From Actinobacteria bacterium OK074 (GTDB taxonomy: Bacteria; Actinomycetota; Actinomycetes; Streptomycetales; Streptomycetaceae), in NCBI GenBank assembly GCA_001298575.1, contig LJCV01000077.1, positions 53,444 through 117,443 of the forward strand: a stretch of DNA of 64,000 bases, read 5' to 3'. Under the pieces are notes generated by a model that made no database searches, was not told the origin of the DNA, and saw nothing but the letters and a program-made list of their open reading frames with translations. This document shows, piece by piece, positions 12,129-20,584 of this stretch. Positions within the stretch are counted from its first letter, which is position 1. Each line of letters starts with the position of its first letter. A program made the position numbers and the translations under genes.

Positions 12129-12632
12129 GTGCACACCCGCGTCGATGACGAACTGGACGTCACTGAGTGGCTCCTGCAGGCCGCCGACGATCCCGCCCGG
12201 GCGCGCGCCGAGTGGCAGACCATGGACGTCGCCCTTCTGCGCTGCGGCGTTCACTTCTCCGCCATCCGCGCCCCCGCCGGCGTAGTGTTCGCCGTTGCTC
12301 GCAGTGAGGACCGTGTCCGAGTCAACGAGTACCTGGCCGCTGCGCTGCACGGTGGCCCGGTATTCGTCGATCGGCAATCAGGCTGGTACTACTTCCTGGT
12401 CCCGTCCGGCGCATGCGCCAGCTGGCGGGTGCCGGACACGGTCTGGCTTGGTGCGGACAGCTACCTCGGCGTGCCGCACCCGAGCATCGACTCAAGCCAG
12501 TGCCTGGCCCGCTCCTCCTGGTGCGTGGCGCCGGACCGCCCCGAAGCCGTCTGCCAGGCCGACGCGGTCGCACAGACCGTCAACCTGGGTCGGTTCCTCT
12601 TGGCCGGGGCGAGGGAGACCGACGATGTCTGA
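12129..12632 (+). CDS. Hypothetical protein, Streptomyces-type
   Basis: 167 residues from a GTG at 12129 with CGGAGG upstream; the open frame extends to a TTG at 11958 without a good ribosome site. No catalytic motif is evident. The middle (VVFAVARSEDRVRVNEYLAA, GWYYFLVPSGA) is reminiscent of the small proteins encoded near XRE regulators in streptomycetes, loosely like a primase-polymerase N-terminal fold, which I cannot confirm. Its last 8 bp overlap the next gene, so the two are translationally coupled. Confidence 0.6.
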   Translation: MHTRVDDELDVTEWLLQAADDPARARAEWQTMDVALLRCGVHFSAIRAPAGVVFAVARSEDRVRVNEYLAAALHGGPVFVDRQSGWYYFLVPSGACASWRVPDTVWLGADSYLGVPHPSIDSSQCLARSSWCVAPDRPEAVCQADAVAQTVNLGRFLLAGARETDDV

Positions 12633-12990
12633 CAGCCGGCCGCTCGACTTCGACCTGTTCCGACGGACCTGTACGGAAGCCTTGGAGCTGACTAACGGGC
12701 TCCCCACCACAGTCCCAGACCGCGCGGAGGTGGACAGACTGACCGGCTATCTACGCGGGCACGTGGAACTGCTGGTCGGCGAGCTGGAAGCGGCGATCGC
12801 AGGACAGCGGGAGGACACAAGCGACCGCGAGACCGCGCGCTGGCTCCTCATCCGCACCCGCAAAGCTCTCGACGAGGGGCACGGCCCAAACCACCGCACG
12901 GCCGCCGTCCACGTGGAAGACCTCGCACTGACCTGCCGGGCCCTGGCCACGCTGTGCCATCAGTTCTGCGCGCCGGCCGGAAGTAGTTAG
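12625..12990 (+). CDS. DUF6415-like small protein
   Basis: 121 residues from the ATG at 12625, overlapping the upstream stop by 8 bp. The sequence resembles the DUF6415 group of actinomycete proteins: PLDFDLFRRTCTEALEL at the start, LRGHVELLVGELEAAI, then ARWLLIRTRKALDEG and VEDLALTCRALATL. It is predicted all-helical and soluble. The family is often found beside HTH regulators and ATPase genes, as here, but its role is unknown to me. Confidence 0.55.
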   Translation: MSDSRPLDFDLFRRTCTEALELTNGLPTTVPDRAEVDRLTGYLRGHVELLVGELEAAIAGQREDTSDRETARWLLIRTRKALDEGHGPNHRTAAVHVEDLALTCRALATLCHQFCAPAGSS

Positions 12991-13149
12991 CGCCCCGAGC
13001 CCCGGCAGAGGCCAGCCGTGAGTCTCTCTGGTGCCATTGAGCTCGGCCAAAAGCCCTCGAAAGAGCTGGTCAGAGAGGGGTTCCGCTCTTCGTGAGACCC
13101 ACGGTGTCGTGGTCGCGTCCCAGCCGCGATCGCCGGGGAGGTCCCTGAC

Positions 13150-13302
13150 GTGGTGCCAATTTTGTTCGCCGTTGCGTTGCTGCTGTGTATGACGGTGGCC
13201 AGTCCGTTCGCTCTGTGCGAGGCGCGCGACAACTTACGTCCCGGGCGCGGTCGCCACCGACGTGTTGTACGCGGCCGACACGCAGCACGTGGAGGGCGAT
13301 GA
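13150..13302 (+). CDS. Small putative membrane peptide coupled to the ATPase gene
   Basis: About 50 codons from a GTG at 13150 with GGGGAGG 8 bp upstream. A hydrophobic N-terminus (ILFAVALLLCMTVASPFALC) is followed by a strongly basic tail (GRGRHRRVVRGRH). Its TGA overlaps the ATG of the following ATPase gene (ATGA), a typical coupling arrangement. The good ribosome site and overlap support it as real despite its size. Alternative: merely the leader of the ATPase gene. Confidence 0.5.
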   Translation: MVPILFAVALLLCMTVASPFALCEARDNLRPGRGRHRRVVRGRHAARGGR

Positions 13303-13811
13303 TGACCACGCATCCTGCCCTGACTGCAACACCGAGCATCTTGTGGCGCTGGACGAATCGCACGCCCAACGCCTCCGCGCAGGCTCGCACCGCCCTGCGC
13401 TGCGCTCTTGACCAACTCGGCTATGACGGCGACGCGATCGGTGATGCGCTGCTGGCCGTCTCCGAACTCGTCGACAACGCGATCGAGCACGCGGTGGGGC
13501 CGTACGAGATGCGGTTGCTCCGCACGTCTGCGGCGGTCATCTGCGAAGTCGAGGACCACGATCCCTGCATCCCGAAGATTCCCGAGCTTCCGGCGGAGCC
13601 TCCGTTCGCCCCCGCAGAGGAGGACCGTGGCGGTGGCCTTGAGGCGCTGTGCGCGTTGCTGTCCGAGCGGGGGCGCGGTTTCCGCATTGTTCACGAACTG
13701 ACCCAAGGCGTATGGGGGTTCACGCAAGGGGAGAGAGCGACTAAGACGGCCTGGCTCGCCATCCCGACGGCATCGTGGCCTCACGCCGAGCCCGTTGAGC
13801 AGGTGGCCTGA
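13302..13811 (+). CDS. Anti-sigma-factor-like ATP-binding protein (HATPase_c_2)
   Basis: 169 residues; ATG at 13302 (or 13299) behind GGAGG. The N-box of GHKL ATPases is present (AVSELVDNAIEHAV), followed by VICEVEDHD and the Gly-rich ERGRGFRIVHEL, as in RsbW/SpoIIAB-like kinases that streptomycetes carry in dozens. Likely acts by binding a sigma factor or an anti-anti-sigma protein. It lies directly downstream of a small membrane-peptide ORF. The IS21 element begins at or just after its stop codon. Confidence 0.8.
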   Translation: MTTHPALTATPSILWRWTNRTPNASAQARTALRCALDQLGYDGDAIGDALLAVSELVDNAIEHAVGPYEMRLLRTSAAVICEVEDHDPCIPKIPELPAEPPFAPAEEDRGGGLEALCALLSERGRGFRIVHELTQGVWGFTQGERATKTAWLAIPTASWPHAEPVEQVA

Positions 13812-13989
13812 CGGCGGCCGTGGCAAAGTCCAGGTGTGCAGCCAGTTGAGTCCAGGCTGATGGCCACCGGAATTCCAGGTGGATGGCCGTCTGACCTGTG
13901 GTGTTCCTGATCGCTTCCTTATCTGAAGGAGACCTCTCCGTCCGGTTTGCTGGTGTTTGCGAGCATCAGCAGTCGGTCGGAGAGGTCCT

Positions 13990-15489
13990 GTGACGAAGTC
14001 TGACAGAGAGATCATGGAAATCCTTGAGGCGTACGACCTGACCGGGACGGTCTGGTCGGCGGCGACCTTGGCGGGACACGATCCGAAGACGGTCAAGCGG
14101 TATGTCGAGGCCCGCGCCAGCGGGCGAAATCCTTATGAACGAGAGCCGCGGCCGAAGATGATCGACGCGTTCCTGGAGAAGGTCGAGGAGTGGGTCGAGC
14201 AGTCGAAGGCGACGATCTGCGCCGACGTGGTCCACGACAAGCTGGTGAAGATGGGCTACCGGGGCAGCGCGCGCTCGACGAGGCGGGCGGTGAACGCGGC
14301 GAAGACGGCCTGGAAGGCGGGCAAGCGCCGCACCTACCGACCGTGGATTCCCGAGCCGGGTCGGTGGCTGCAGTTCGACTGGGGTGAGGGTCCGCGCATC
14401 GGCGGCCGGCGGACCTGGCTGTTCTGCGCATGGCTGTCCTGGTCCCGGTTCCGGGTGGTGATCCCGGTCTGGGACTGCACCCTGGGCACGCTGGTGGCCT
14501 GCCTGGACACCACGTTGCGCCGGATCGGCGGGGCACCGACATACGTACTGACGGACAACGCGAAAACGGTCACCGTCGAGCACATCGCCGGGATCCCGGT
14601 GCGACACCCGCAGATGGTCGCCGCCGGTCGGCATTACGGCTGCCAGGTGGTCAGTTGCGTGCCCTACGACCCCGAATCGAAGGGCGGCACGGAAGCCACG
14701 GTCCGCATCGCGAAGGCCGACCTGGTGCCCACGGACACGAACCTTCTTCCCGCCTACGACTCGTTCGCCGAGCTCGCAGATGCCTGCCGGACCTGGTGCG
14801 ACACGGTGAACTCCCGCCGCCACCGGGCGACGGGGCAGATACCCGCCGACCGCCTGGACATCGAACGCACGACCTTGCACGTCCTGCCCATCGAGCCGCT
14901 CGCGCTCGCGCTGGGCGAAGAGAGACTGGTCGGCTCCGATCGCACCATCAGCTTCAACTCGGTGCGCTACTCGACCCCGCCCGGCTACACCGGCGTGAGG
15001 GTGTGGTGCCGGGTGGTCGGCGAGGAACTGTCCATCACCGCCCGCACCCACTCCGGCGACCTGTCGGAGATTTGGCGCCACCAGCTCTCCACCCCGGGTG
15101 TTCCGCAGATCATCCACGAGCACTACCCCGACCACCCTGACGGCCGCAGCGTCCACCAGCCCAGACTGCAACCGCGCTCGGAGGCCGAGATCGCGTTCGT
15201 GGGCATCGGCCCCGGAGCGGGCCGATGGCTCAAGGAAGCCGGACCCGCCGGCGCCACCCGCATCCGGGCAAAGATGGCCCGCGCGGTCGAGCTGGCCACC
15301 GTCCTGGGCAACGACCGAGTCGACCAGGCCCTGGGACTTGCGGCCACGGCCGGACGCTTCGCCGACGGAGACCTGCTCTCGATCCTGGGACACATCGCGG
15401 ACAGCAAGCCCGCCGGCGAGGTCGTCCGCGCCGACGAGGCCCACTCCGTCCAGAACGGAACCATCGGCTGGCAGGCCCTGGGGAAGTGA
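13990..15489 (+). CDS. istA: IS21-family transposase IstA
   Basis: 499 residues from the GTG at 13990 with AGAGG upstream. An N-terminal HTH (GTVWSAATLAGHDPKTVKRY) precedes an rve-type DDE core: QFDWGEG holds the first Asp, TYVLTDNAKT the second, PESKGGTEATVRIAKAD the Glu. The C-terminal beta domain (SFNSVRYSTPPGY) is typical of IstA. The length is normal and there is no break, so it should be functional. IstB is encoded 59 bp downstream. Confidence 0.92.
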   Translation: MTKSDREIMEILEAYDLTGTVWSAATLAGHDPKTVKRYVEARASGRNPYEREPRPKMIDAFLEKVEEWVEQSKATICADVVHDKLVKMGYRGSARSTRRAVNAAKTAWKAGKRRTYRPWIPEPGRWLQFDWGEGPRIGGRRTWLFCAWLSWSRFRVVIPVWDCTLGTLVACLDTTLRRIGGAPTYVLTDNAKTVTVEHIAGIPVRHPQMVAAGRHYGCQVVSCVPYDPESKGGTEATVRIAKADLVPTDTNLLPAYDSFAELADACRTWCDTVNSRRHRATGQIPADRLDIERTTLHVLPIEPLALALGEERLVGSDRTISFNSVRYSTPPGYTGVRVWCRVVGEELSITARTHSGDLSEIWRHQLSTPGVPQIIHEHYPDHPDGRSVHQPRLQPRSEAEIAFVGIGPGAGRWLKEAGPAGATRIRAKMARAVELATVLGNDRVDQALGLAATAGRFADGDLLSILGHIADSKPAGEVVRADEAHSVQNGTIGWQALGK

Positions 15490-15548
15490 CCAACTCCCCG
15501 CCCCACACCCCTTTCTGACTGCACATCACCCACGAGAACGGCGCCTCC

Positions 15549-16322
15549 ATGAGCTTTCCCAACCCGCCCGCCATCCCCGAGGAACTCGACAAGCTCATGC
15601 GCCGCATGCGCCTGCCCTATATGCGCAAAGCAGCCCCCGACGTGCTGGCCACCGCCCGCGCGCAACGCTGGGACCCGGCCGAGGTCCTGCGACTGCTCAT
15701 CGCCGAGGAGGTCACCGGCCGCGACGCGGCCACCCGGCGGCTGCGACGGCACTCGGCGAACTTCCCCACCGGCAAGACCCTGGGCTCCTGGCGGGCCGAG
15801 GACTCCACCATCCCCGAGCCCACCCAGAACTCCCTGATCACCCTGGAATGGATCGGCCGCGCCGAGAACTTGGTGATCGCCGGCCCGTCGGGCACAGGGA
15901 AAAGCCACTTCACCGAGGGACTCGCCCAGGCCGCGATCGAGAAGGACCTGCGGGTGGCCTGGTTCACCCCGGAGACGCTCAGCGCCGCCATCGGGAAGTC
16001 GAAGGTCGACGGATCCACCGCCCGCACCGTCGCCCGGATCTGCCGGGCCGATTTGATCGTCATTGATGACATCGGCCTGCTGCCGGTCGGCGAGGACGCC
16101 GCCGAGGCGTTCTACCGCATCATCGATGCCGCCTACGAGCGTCGCTCCATCGCGGTGACCAGCAACATCCACCCCTCAGGCTTCGACACGATCATGCCGA
16201 AGACCCTCGCGGGCGCCAGCACCGACCGCCTCATGCACCACGCTCACCTTGTCACCACCACCGGCGACTCGCACCGCCTCGCCGAGGCACTCGCCGGGAA
16301 GGGAGTGGTCCCCTTGAACTGA
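15549..16322 (+). CDS. istB: IS21-family helper ATPase IstB
   Basis: 257 residues from an ATG at 15549. It is a DnaC/IstB-type AAA+ ATPase with Walker A GPSGTGKSH near residue 118 and Walker B LIVIDDIGLL near residue 175, then SIAVTSNIHPSGF as sensor region. IstB activates IstA and directs target choice. It is complete and follows istA in the same orientation. Confidence 0.92.
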   Translation: MSFPNPPAIPEELDKLMRRMRLPYMRKAAPDVLATARAQRWDPAEVLRLLIAEEVTGRDAATRRLRRHSANFPTGKTLGSWRAEDSTIPEPTQNSLITLEWIGRAENLVIAGPSGTGKSHFTEGLAQAAIEKDLRVAWFTPETLSAAIGKSKVDGSTARTVARICRADLIVIDDIGLLPVGEDAAEAFYRIIDAAYERRSIAVTSNIHPSGFDTIMPKTLAGASTDRLMHHAHLVTTTGDSHRLAEALAGKGVVPLN

Positions 16323-16427
16323 CCCCCACCCACAGGAACACCACTGGCCACACGCCTGGGTTTCTGCTGGCCACCAGCCTGGACACCCAACGGCCACCCA
16401 CCTGGGCATCTCAATGACCGTTGACAA

Positions 16428-16754
16428 GCTACAAGAGAGAGGTGATCTGGGTGTGGCTCGCGACACCACGAGGACGAATCAGTGTCGGACAGTTCCGTTC
16501 ACCGACCGCTATTCGTCCCTCAGCGTCTCTTCCATGCCCTCACCTTCTACGGCGCCCCGACATATCTCAGCGAGTCGCGATCGAAGCTTCTCGGAGCGAC
16601 GCACCCTCAGCCCGGGAGGGGTTGGCGCTGATCGACAACAGGCACTATTTTTTTCAGCACCACACCGAGCTGAGTTCCACAACCGGAGGTCTGCTGCAAA
16701 AACGCATCGCGGATGCCCTGCTGGGCCGCGGGTGACCTGCAGCTTTACTCTCGG
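16428..16754. other. Gene-free stretch between IS21 and the CRISPR array
   Basis: No gene recognised on either strand. The last 100 bases before the array are comparatively AT-rich (CTATTTTTTTC, GCAAAAACGC) and could be the CRISPR leader, but no cas gene fragment can be made out. Confidence 0.4.
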
Positions 16755-16911
16755 GTCCTCATCGCCCCTGCGAGGGGTAGCAACCCCCCGTCGTCAACGT
16801 CAGCAGCGTCCCCGCCGCGTGTCCTCATCGCCCCTGCGAGGGGTAGCAACCGTTGCGGGCGGCCGCGGACGCGAACCGCATCACCGGTCCTCATCGCCCC
16901 TGCGAGGGTAG
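16755..16911 (+). CRISPR. Minimal CRISPR array: two full repeats, one degenerate, two 36-nt spacers
   Basis: Two identical 30-nt repeats (16755-16784, 16821-16850) begin GTCCTCATCGCCCC and end GGGGTAGCAAC, with an internal hairpin CCCCT-GCG-AGGGG. A third copy at 16887-16911 lacks one G and diverges after 25 nt, as expected of a terminal repeat or a junction. The spacers (16785-16820 and 16851-16886) are both exactly 36 nt and unrelated. No cas genes are nearby. An IS21 lies upstream and a transposase scrap is fused to the distal end. Confidence 0.8.
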
Positions 16912-17103
16912 TGATCTCACAGATCATCACCGAACAGTCCAACCCCGCGATATGCCACGCGTTCACCGACGCGATGAACCAGTACGGCTCACCGTCCGAG
17001 GTCTTCCCGGACCACGGCAAGCAGTTCACCAGGCGGTTCACCAAACCCCTCCCGGCCGAAGCGATGTTCGAGCGGATCGGCGAGGAGAACAGCATCACCA
17101 CCA
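16906..17103 (+). pseudogene. IS481-type transposase fragment
   Basis: About 65 codons starting VISQIITEQSNPAICHAFTD and containing YGSPSEVFPDHGKQFTRRF and ERIGEENSITTRL. This matches the middle of IS481-family transposases around the second catalytic Asp, where the usual text is TDNGKQFTGRF. Both ends are missing. It starts within the degenerate third CRISPR repeat, so the array's distal end was probably cut by this element or by a later rearrangement. Confidence 0.65.
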
Positions 17104-17303
17104 GGTTGAACAGGCAGAGGGTTCGAATCTCCGCAGCGCAAGCAGTTCAGAGAAGCGCGAATACCACGTCAACCGACCCGCGTCTTCGGTAGACGCACCG
17201 CCATGGTGACGATGAGCGAATCTCCGCGCTTCAAAGCGGGCACGGCACGACCAGCCCTTGACTGCGGCTCCTGCCGGGGGCGCCCCACCCATGCACCGCC
17301 TCC

Positions 17304-17328
17304 GCCCTCCCTCCGGGAGGGCGTTTTT
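17304..17328 (+). terminator. Rho-independent terminator
   Basis: A perfect 8-bp stem GCCCTCCC / GGGAGGGC with a TCC loop is followed by GTTTTT. It is the only canonical hairpin-plus-T-run terminator I found in the window. It follows the IS481 scrap, so its parent gene is lost or lies in the unassigned stretch before it. Confidence 0.75.
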
Positions 17329-17784
17329 GCTGGCCAGGGGCACTTTAGCGGGCATGGCGTCGCGCTGGCGTAAGGCCGAAGCGACTCCGCGGCGAAGAGG
17401 GCGGCAGTCCTGTCGGGAGCGGTTCCGCATGAGTTTTGACGGATGTTCTTCCCGAAGACTTCCCGAAGTTTTGGTGCGACCCGGCTGCCGCCGACAGGGC
17501 AGTACACCCGCCCCAAGCACGGCAAAACGGCATACAGGTTGAACGAGGGGAGTTCTCCACGCCGCTCGACCCGGAATGTCACCCGGGACCGGTGGAGGTG
17601 CGCGGATCCTGCGGGCTTCGCTGCGCGAGGCGGCTCGGCTCGATCTCCTCGCCGGCGGTGAGGAGGACCGCCGCATGAGCCGTATCACCGCCCTCGGACT
17701 CCCCGTGCGCGACGCGGACTGGCTCGCCTCCCGACCGTCATCGCTCCGGCCACGGCACGTGCCGTCCGGCCGACGGAGCCGCAC
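17329..17784. other. Unassigned stretch with gene debris
   Basis: No intact gene recognised. Short plus-strand frames here (for example [19 protein letters not shown] near 17675) may be debris or the broken upstream part of the TerD gene. Codon bias is less regular than in neighbouring genes, as expected for a decayed junction between mobile DNA and the core region. Confidence 0.4.
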
Positions 17785-18322
17785 GTGCTGCCGCGGGGCG
17801 GTGTCATCGACCTGCCCATGCCTTCCCGCGCACCCGCCCCCGAGTGGTACATCACCGCCGGCCGGGCTCCGCGGTCCGACTGCGAGATCGACGTCGTCGC
17901 CTTCGTCCTCGACGAGGACGAACAGGTCACCTTCGACGAGGACTTCATCTTCTACGGCGCCCCGGAGAGCCCCGCCGGCACCGTGCGGCTCCTCACCGGC
18001 GGTCCCGCCGAACAGAGCGTCGCCCTCGATCTCGCGGCCCTGCCGCCCGCGGCCCGCGGCCCGCAAGGTCGTCGTCGCCGCGGCCATCGACGGCCCGGCC
18101 ACCTTCGCAACGGTCGGCGCGATCCAGATCGGCGCGGCTCCCGGCACCAGCGGATCGCCCCTCGCCCGGGCCACCCTTGACACCGCGACGACCGAACGCA
18201 CCCGGCTCCTCGCGAAGATCTACCGCAGGGGCCCACTCTGGCGCCTGCGCGCCGTCGGCCAGGGCTACGACCACGGACTCGACGCCCTCGCACACGGATA
18301 CGGCGTCGACATCTCCGACTGA
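17785..18322 (+). pseudogene. TerD-family gene, frameshifted
   Basis: The first frame reads [30 protein letters not shown] and [18 protein letters not shown], with the Asp-rich calcium-binding style of TerD. After 18062 the rest ([20 protein letters not shown], then [20 protein letters not shown]) continues in another frame. The cause is visible: a 7-bp tandem duplication GCGGCCC at 18049-18055 and 18056-18062, and removing one copy restores one protein. The upstream in-frame part ([19 protein letters not shown]) has no clear start. TerD proteins are tied to tellurite and general stress. An assembly error is possible but the exact duplication favours a real mutation. Confidence 0.7.
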
Positions 18323-18327
18323 ACCCC

Positions 18328-18394
18328 GACCGCACTCCAGCCAAAGCCCGGTCACACTCCGGCTGCAGCCCGGCCACACTCCGGCCGCAGCCCG
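18328..18394 (+). repeat. Three tandem 22-23-bp repeats
   Basis: Units at 18328-18350, 18351-18372 and 18373-18394 share CACTCC-n-GCAGCCCG. They sit just after the TerD stop, in the 340-bp stretch before the aminopeptidase. A CCCATCCC-rich run follows at 18527-18560. I see no gene in this gap. Confidence 0.6.
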
Positions 18395-18662
18395 ACTGAA
18401 GCCCGCCCCCGCCGGGGCGTCGCCCCACACCCCCCACTTCCCCCTTATGGCATGCTCAGGTCAAATCTGGCAGGCTTCCCGCAGCCGCAGACCCAACCCA
18501 CAGGCCCCGCAGCCGACTGCCCGTCCCATCCCACCCCATCCCGTCCCATCCCAGCAATCGACCCACCAACCAATACGCGCAACCCCGACCGCCCCGGCCC
18601 ACCAAGCCGACGGGGCGGTCACGGAGCAGGCCGGAATCCCGGCCGCCACAAAGGAGTTCCGT

Positions 18663-20525
18663 GTGAGACCGACCCCCCACAGCACACTCGCCGCGAGCGC
18701 CGTCGCCCTCGCCGCGCTGGCCGCGGTCACGCTGCCCGTCGCTCCGGCGACGGCCGCGCAGCCCGCGACCGCCCCGCTCGCCGCCGCCTGCACCCCGACC
18801 CAGGTGGTCGCGGGCGGCGACTTCGAGAGCGGGACCTCGTCCTGGACCCAGTCCTCGACCGGCGTCATCACCAGCCGCACCGGCCAGACCGCCCACGGCG
18901 GCGCCGCCTTCGCCTGGCTGGACGGCACCGGCGGCACGCACACCGACAGCCTGAGCCAGAGCGTCACCATCCCGTCCGGCTGCAGCAGCGCCACCCTCAC
19001 CTTCTGGCTGCACATCGACACCGCCGAGACGACCTCGTCCACCGCGTACGACAAGCTCACGGCGAAGATCGGCGGTACGACGCTCGCGACGTACTCGAAC
19101 CTGAACAAGGCCACCGGCTATGTCCAGAAGTCGTTCGACGTGTCGGCGTTCGCCGGGCAGACCGTGAGCCTCGCCTTCAGCGGCACCGAGGACTCCAGCC
19201 TCCAGACGAGCTTCGTCCTCGACGACGTCGCCCTCAGCACCTCCGGCGACACCGCCCCGCCGGCCGACACCACGCGCACGCCGGCCGCCCCGGCATACAC
19301 CGTCAGCCTCACCAGCAACACCGCCGGCACCGTCTGGACCGGGCACGAGAGCACGACCTTCACCAACGCCTCGGCCACCCCGCTCACCGAGGTGTACCTA
19401 CGGCTGTGGGACAACTACCACGGCACCTGCTCCGCGATGCCGATCGCGGTCAGCAATGTCACCGGCGGTACGGCGGGTGCCCTCTCGGTCGGCTGCACGG
19501 CCCTCCAGATCGCGCTGCCGACCCCGCTCGCCCAGGGTCAATCCACCACGATCGGCTTCGACTTGGGGATCACCGTCCCCAGCGGCGCCGACCGGTTCGG
19601 CTACGACGGCGCGTTCAGCATGATCGGCAACGCGCTGCCGGTCCTCGCGATCAAGGACGGCTCGGGCTGGCACCTGGACCCGTACACCAACAACGGCGAG
19701 TCCTTCTACTCCCTGGCCGCCGACTTCAAGGTCACCCTCGACCACCCGACCACCGTGCTGGTCCCGGCCACGGGCGCCTCGGTGGACACCCCCGGCACCA
19801 GCGGGCGCACGGTGACGACGGCCACCGCGTCCCAGGTCCGTGACTTCGCCTGGGCGGCGGGGCCGTTCACCAAGATCTCGGGTACGTCGACGGCGGGCAC
19901 CCCGGTCAACATCTACTCGGTCTCGGGCATCAGTTCCGCCAACGCCCAGTCGATGCTCACCACCGCCAAGTCCGCGGTCGACGCCCACGCGGGCCGCTTC
20001 GGGGCCTACCCGTACGGCGAGTTGGACGCCGTCATCGACAACAACTTCTGGTTCGGCGGCATGGAGTACCCCGGCTTCGTCCTCGACCTGGTCAGCACCA
20101 CGGCGCTCACCCACGAGATCGGGCACCAGTGGTTCTACGGCATCGTCGGCGACGACGAGTACAACAACCCCTGGCTGGACGAGGCGTTCACCGACTACGC
20201 CACCGACCTCGCGCAGGGGCTGACCGGCACCAACTGCTGGAACAACGTCTCCTGGGCCTCGACCGCGGAGAACATCACCAATTCCATGGCCTATTGGGAC
20301 GCCCACTCCTCCCGCTACTCCACCGTCGTCTACGGCTACGGCAAGTGCGCCCTGCACGACCTGCGCCGCACCCTCGGTGACACCGCGATGGCCAAACTCC
20401 TGAAGGACTACGCCACTTCGCACTGGTACGGCGTCTCGACCACCGCCGAGTTCAAGGCCGCCGCTCAGGCCGCGACGACCACGGACCTGACCTCGTTCTG
20501 GACCACGCACCGCATCGTCGGCTGA
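18663..20525 (+). CDS. Secreted M1-family zinc metallopeptidase
   Basis: 620 residues from a GTG at 18663 with AAGGAG six bases upstream. A Sec signal peptide ([20 protein letters not shown]) is followed by a jelly-roll domain ([15 protein letters not shown] to VLDDVAL, about residues 40-195) resembling a carbohydrate-binding or MAM-like module. The M1 peptidase domain has the zinc site [10 protein letters not shown] and the downstream ligand in [13 protein letters not shown]. The usual GxMEN exopeptidase motif reads GGMEYPGF, so Asn is replaced by Tyr. Expected to act outside the cell on peptides. Confidence 0.9.
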   Translation: MRPTPHSTLAASAVALAALAAVTLPVAPATAAQPATAPLAAACTPTQVVAGGDFESGTSSWTQSSTGVITSRTGQTAHGGAAFAWLDGTGGTHTDSLSQSVTIPSGCSSATLTFWLHIDTAETTSSTAYDKLTAKIGGTTLATYSNLNKATGYVQKSFDVSAFAGQTVSLAFSGTEDSSLQTSFVLDDVALSTSGDTAPPADTTRTPAAPAYTVSLTSNTAGTVWTGHESTTFTNASATPLTEVYLRLWDNYHGTCSAMPIAVSNVTGGTAGALSVGCTALQIALPTPLAQGQSTTIGFDLGITVPSGADRFGYDGAFSMIGNALPVLAIKDGSGWHLDPYTNNGESFYSLAADFKVTLDHPTTVLVPATGASVDTPGTSGRTVTTATASQVRDFAWAAGPFTKISGTSTAGTPVNIYSVSGISSANAQSMLTTAKSAVDAHAGRFGAYPYGELDAVIDNNFWFGGMEYPGFVLDLVSTTALTHEIGHQWFYGIVGDDEYNNPWLDEAFTDYATDLAQGLTGTNCWNNVSWASTAENITNSMAYWDAHSSRYSTVVYGYGKCALHDLRRTLGDTAMAKLLKDYATSHWYGVSTTAEFKAAAQAATTTDLTSFWTTHRIVG

Positions 20526-20531
20526 CCGTAA

Positions 20532-20572
20532 GGGCGTTCGCCGCGCCTGCCCGACCCGCGCGGCGAACGCCC
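20532..20572. terminator. Hairpin between convergent genes
   Basis: A perfect 15-bp stem (GGGCGTTCGCCGCGC at 20532-20546 with its complement at 20558-20572) and an 11-nt loop lies just after the peptidase stop and before the end of the convergent anti-sigma gene. There is no T-run; streptomycete terminators often lack one. Confidence 0.65.
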
Positions 20573-20584
20573 CAGTCCCAGTCG

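Larger units (their letters stand above)
13835..16427 (+). mobile_element. IS21-family insertion sequence
   Basis: Carries istA and istB in order. Both ends hold arrays of about 20-bp transposase-binding-like repeats of the pattern CCAGG-n-TGGCC (around 13831-13895 on the left, inverted around 16338-16410 on the right), and TGTTCCTG is shared at the inner edges. The exact termini are uncertain: a TG at 13835 (or 13809) on the left and CA at 16427 on the right. I could not find a convincing target duplication. Confidence 0.8.

Noticed and set aside
16421..16735. Open frame before the CRISPR array as a cas gene remnant
   Set aside because: No Cas motif can be read; the stretch is more likely leader or unrelated debris.
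17115..17140. tRNA-like T-loop (GGGTTCGAATCTCC) suggesting a tRNA 3' end or attachment site
   Set aside because: The T-stem pairs in only three of five positions, there is no acceptor stem or CCA, and no second copy was found in the window.
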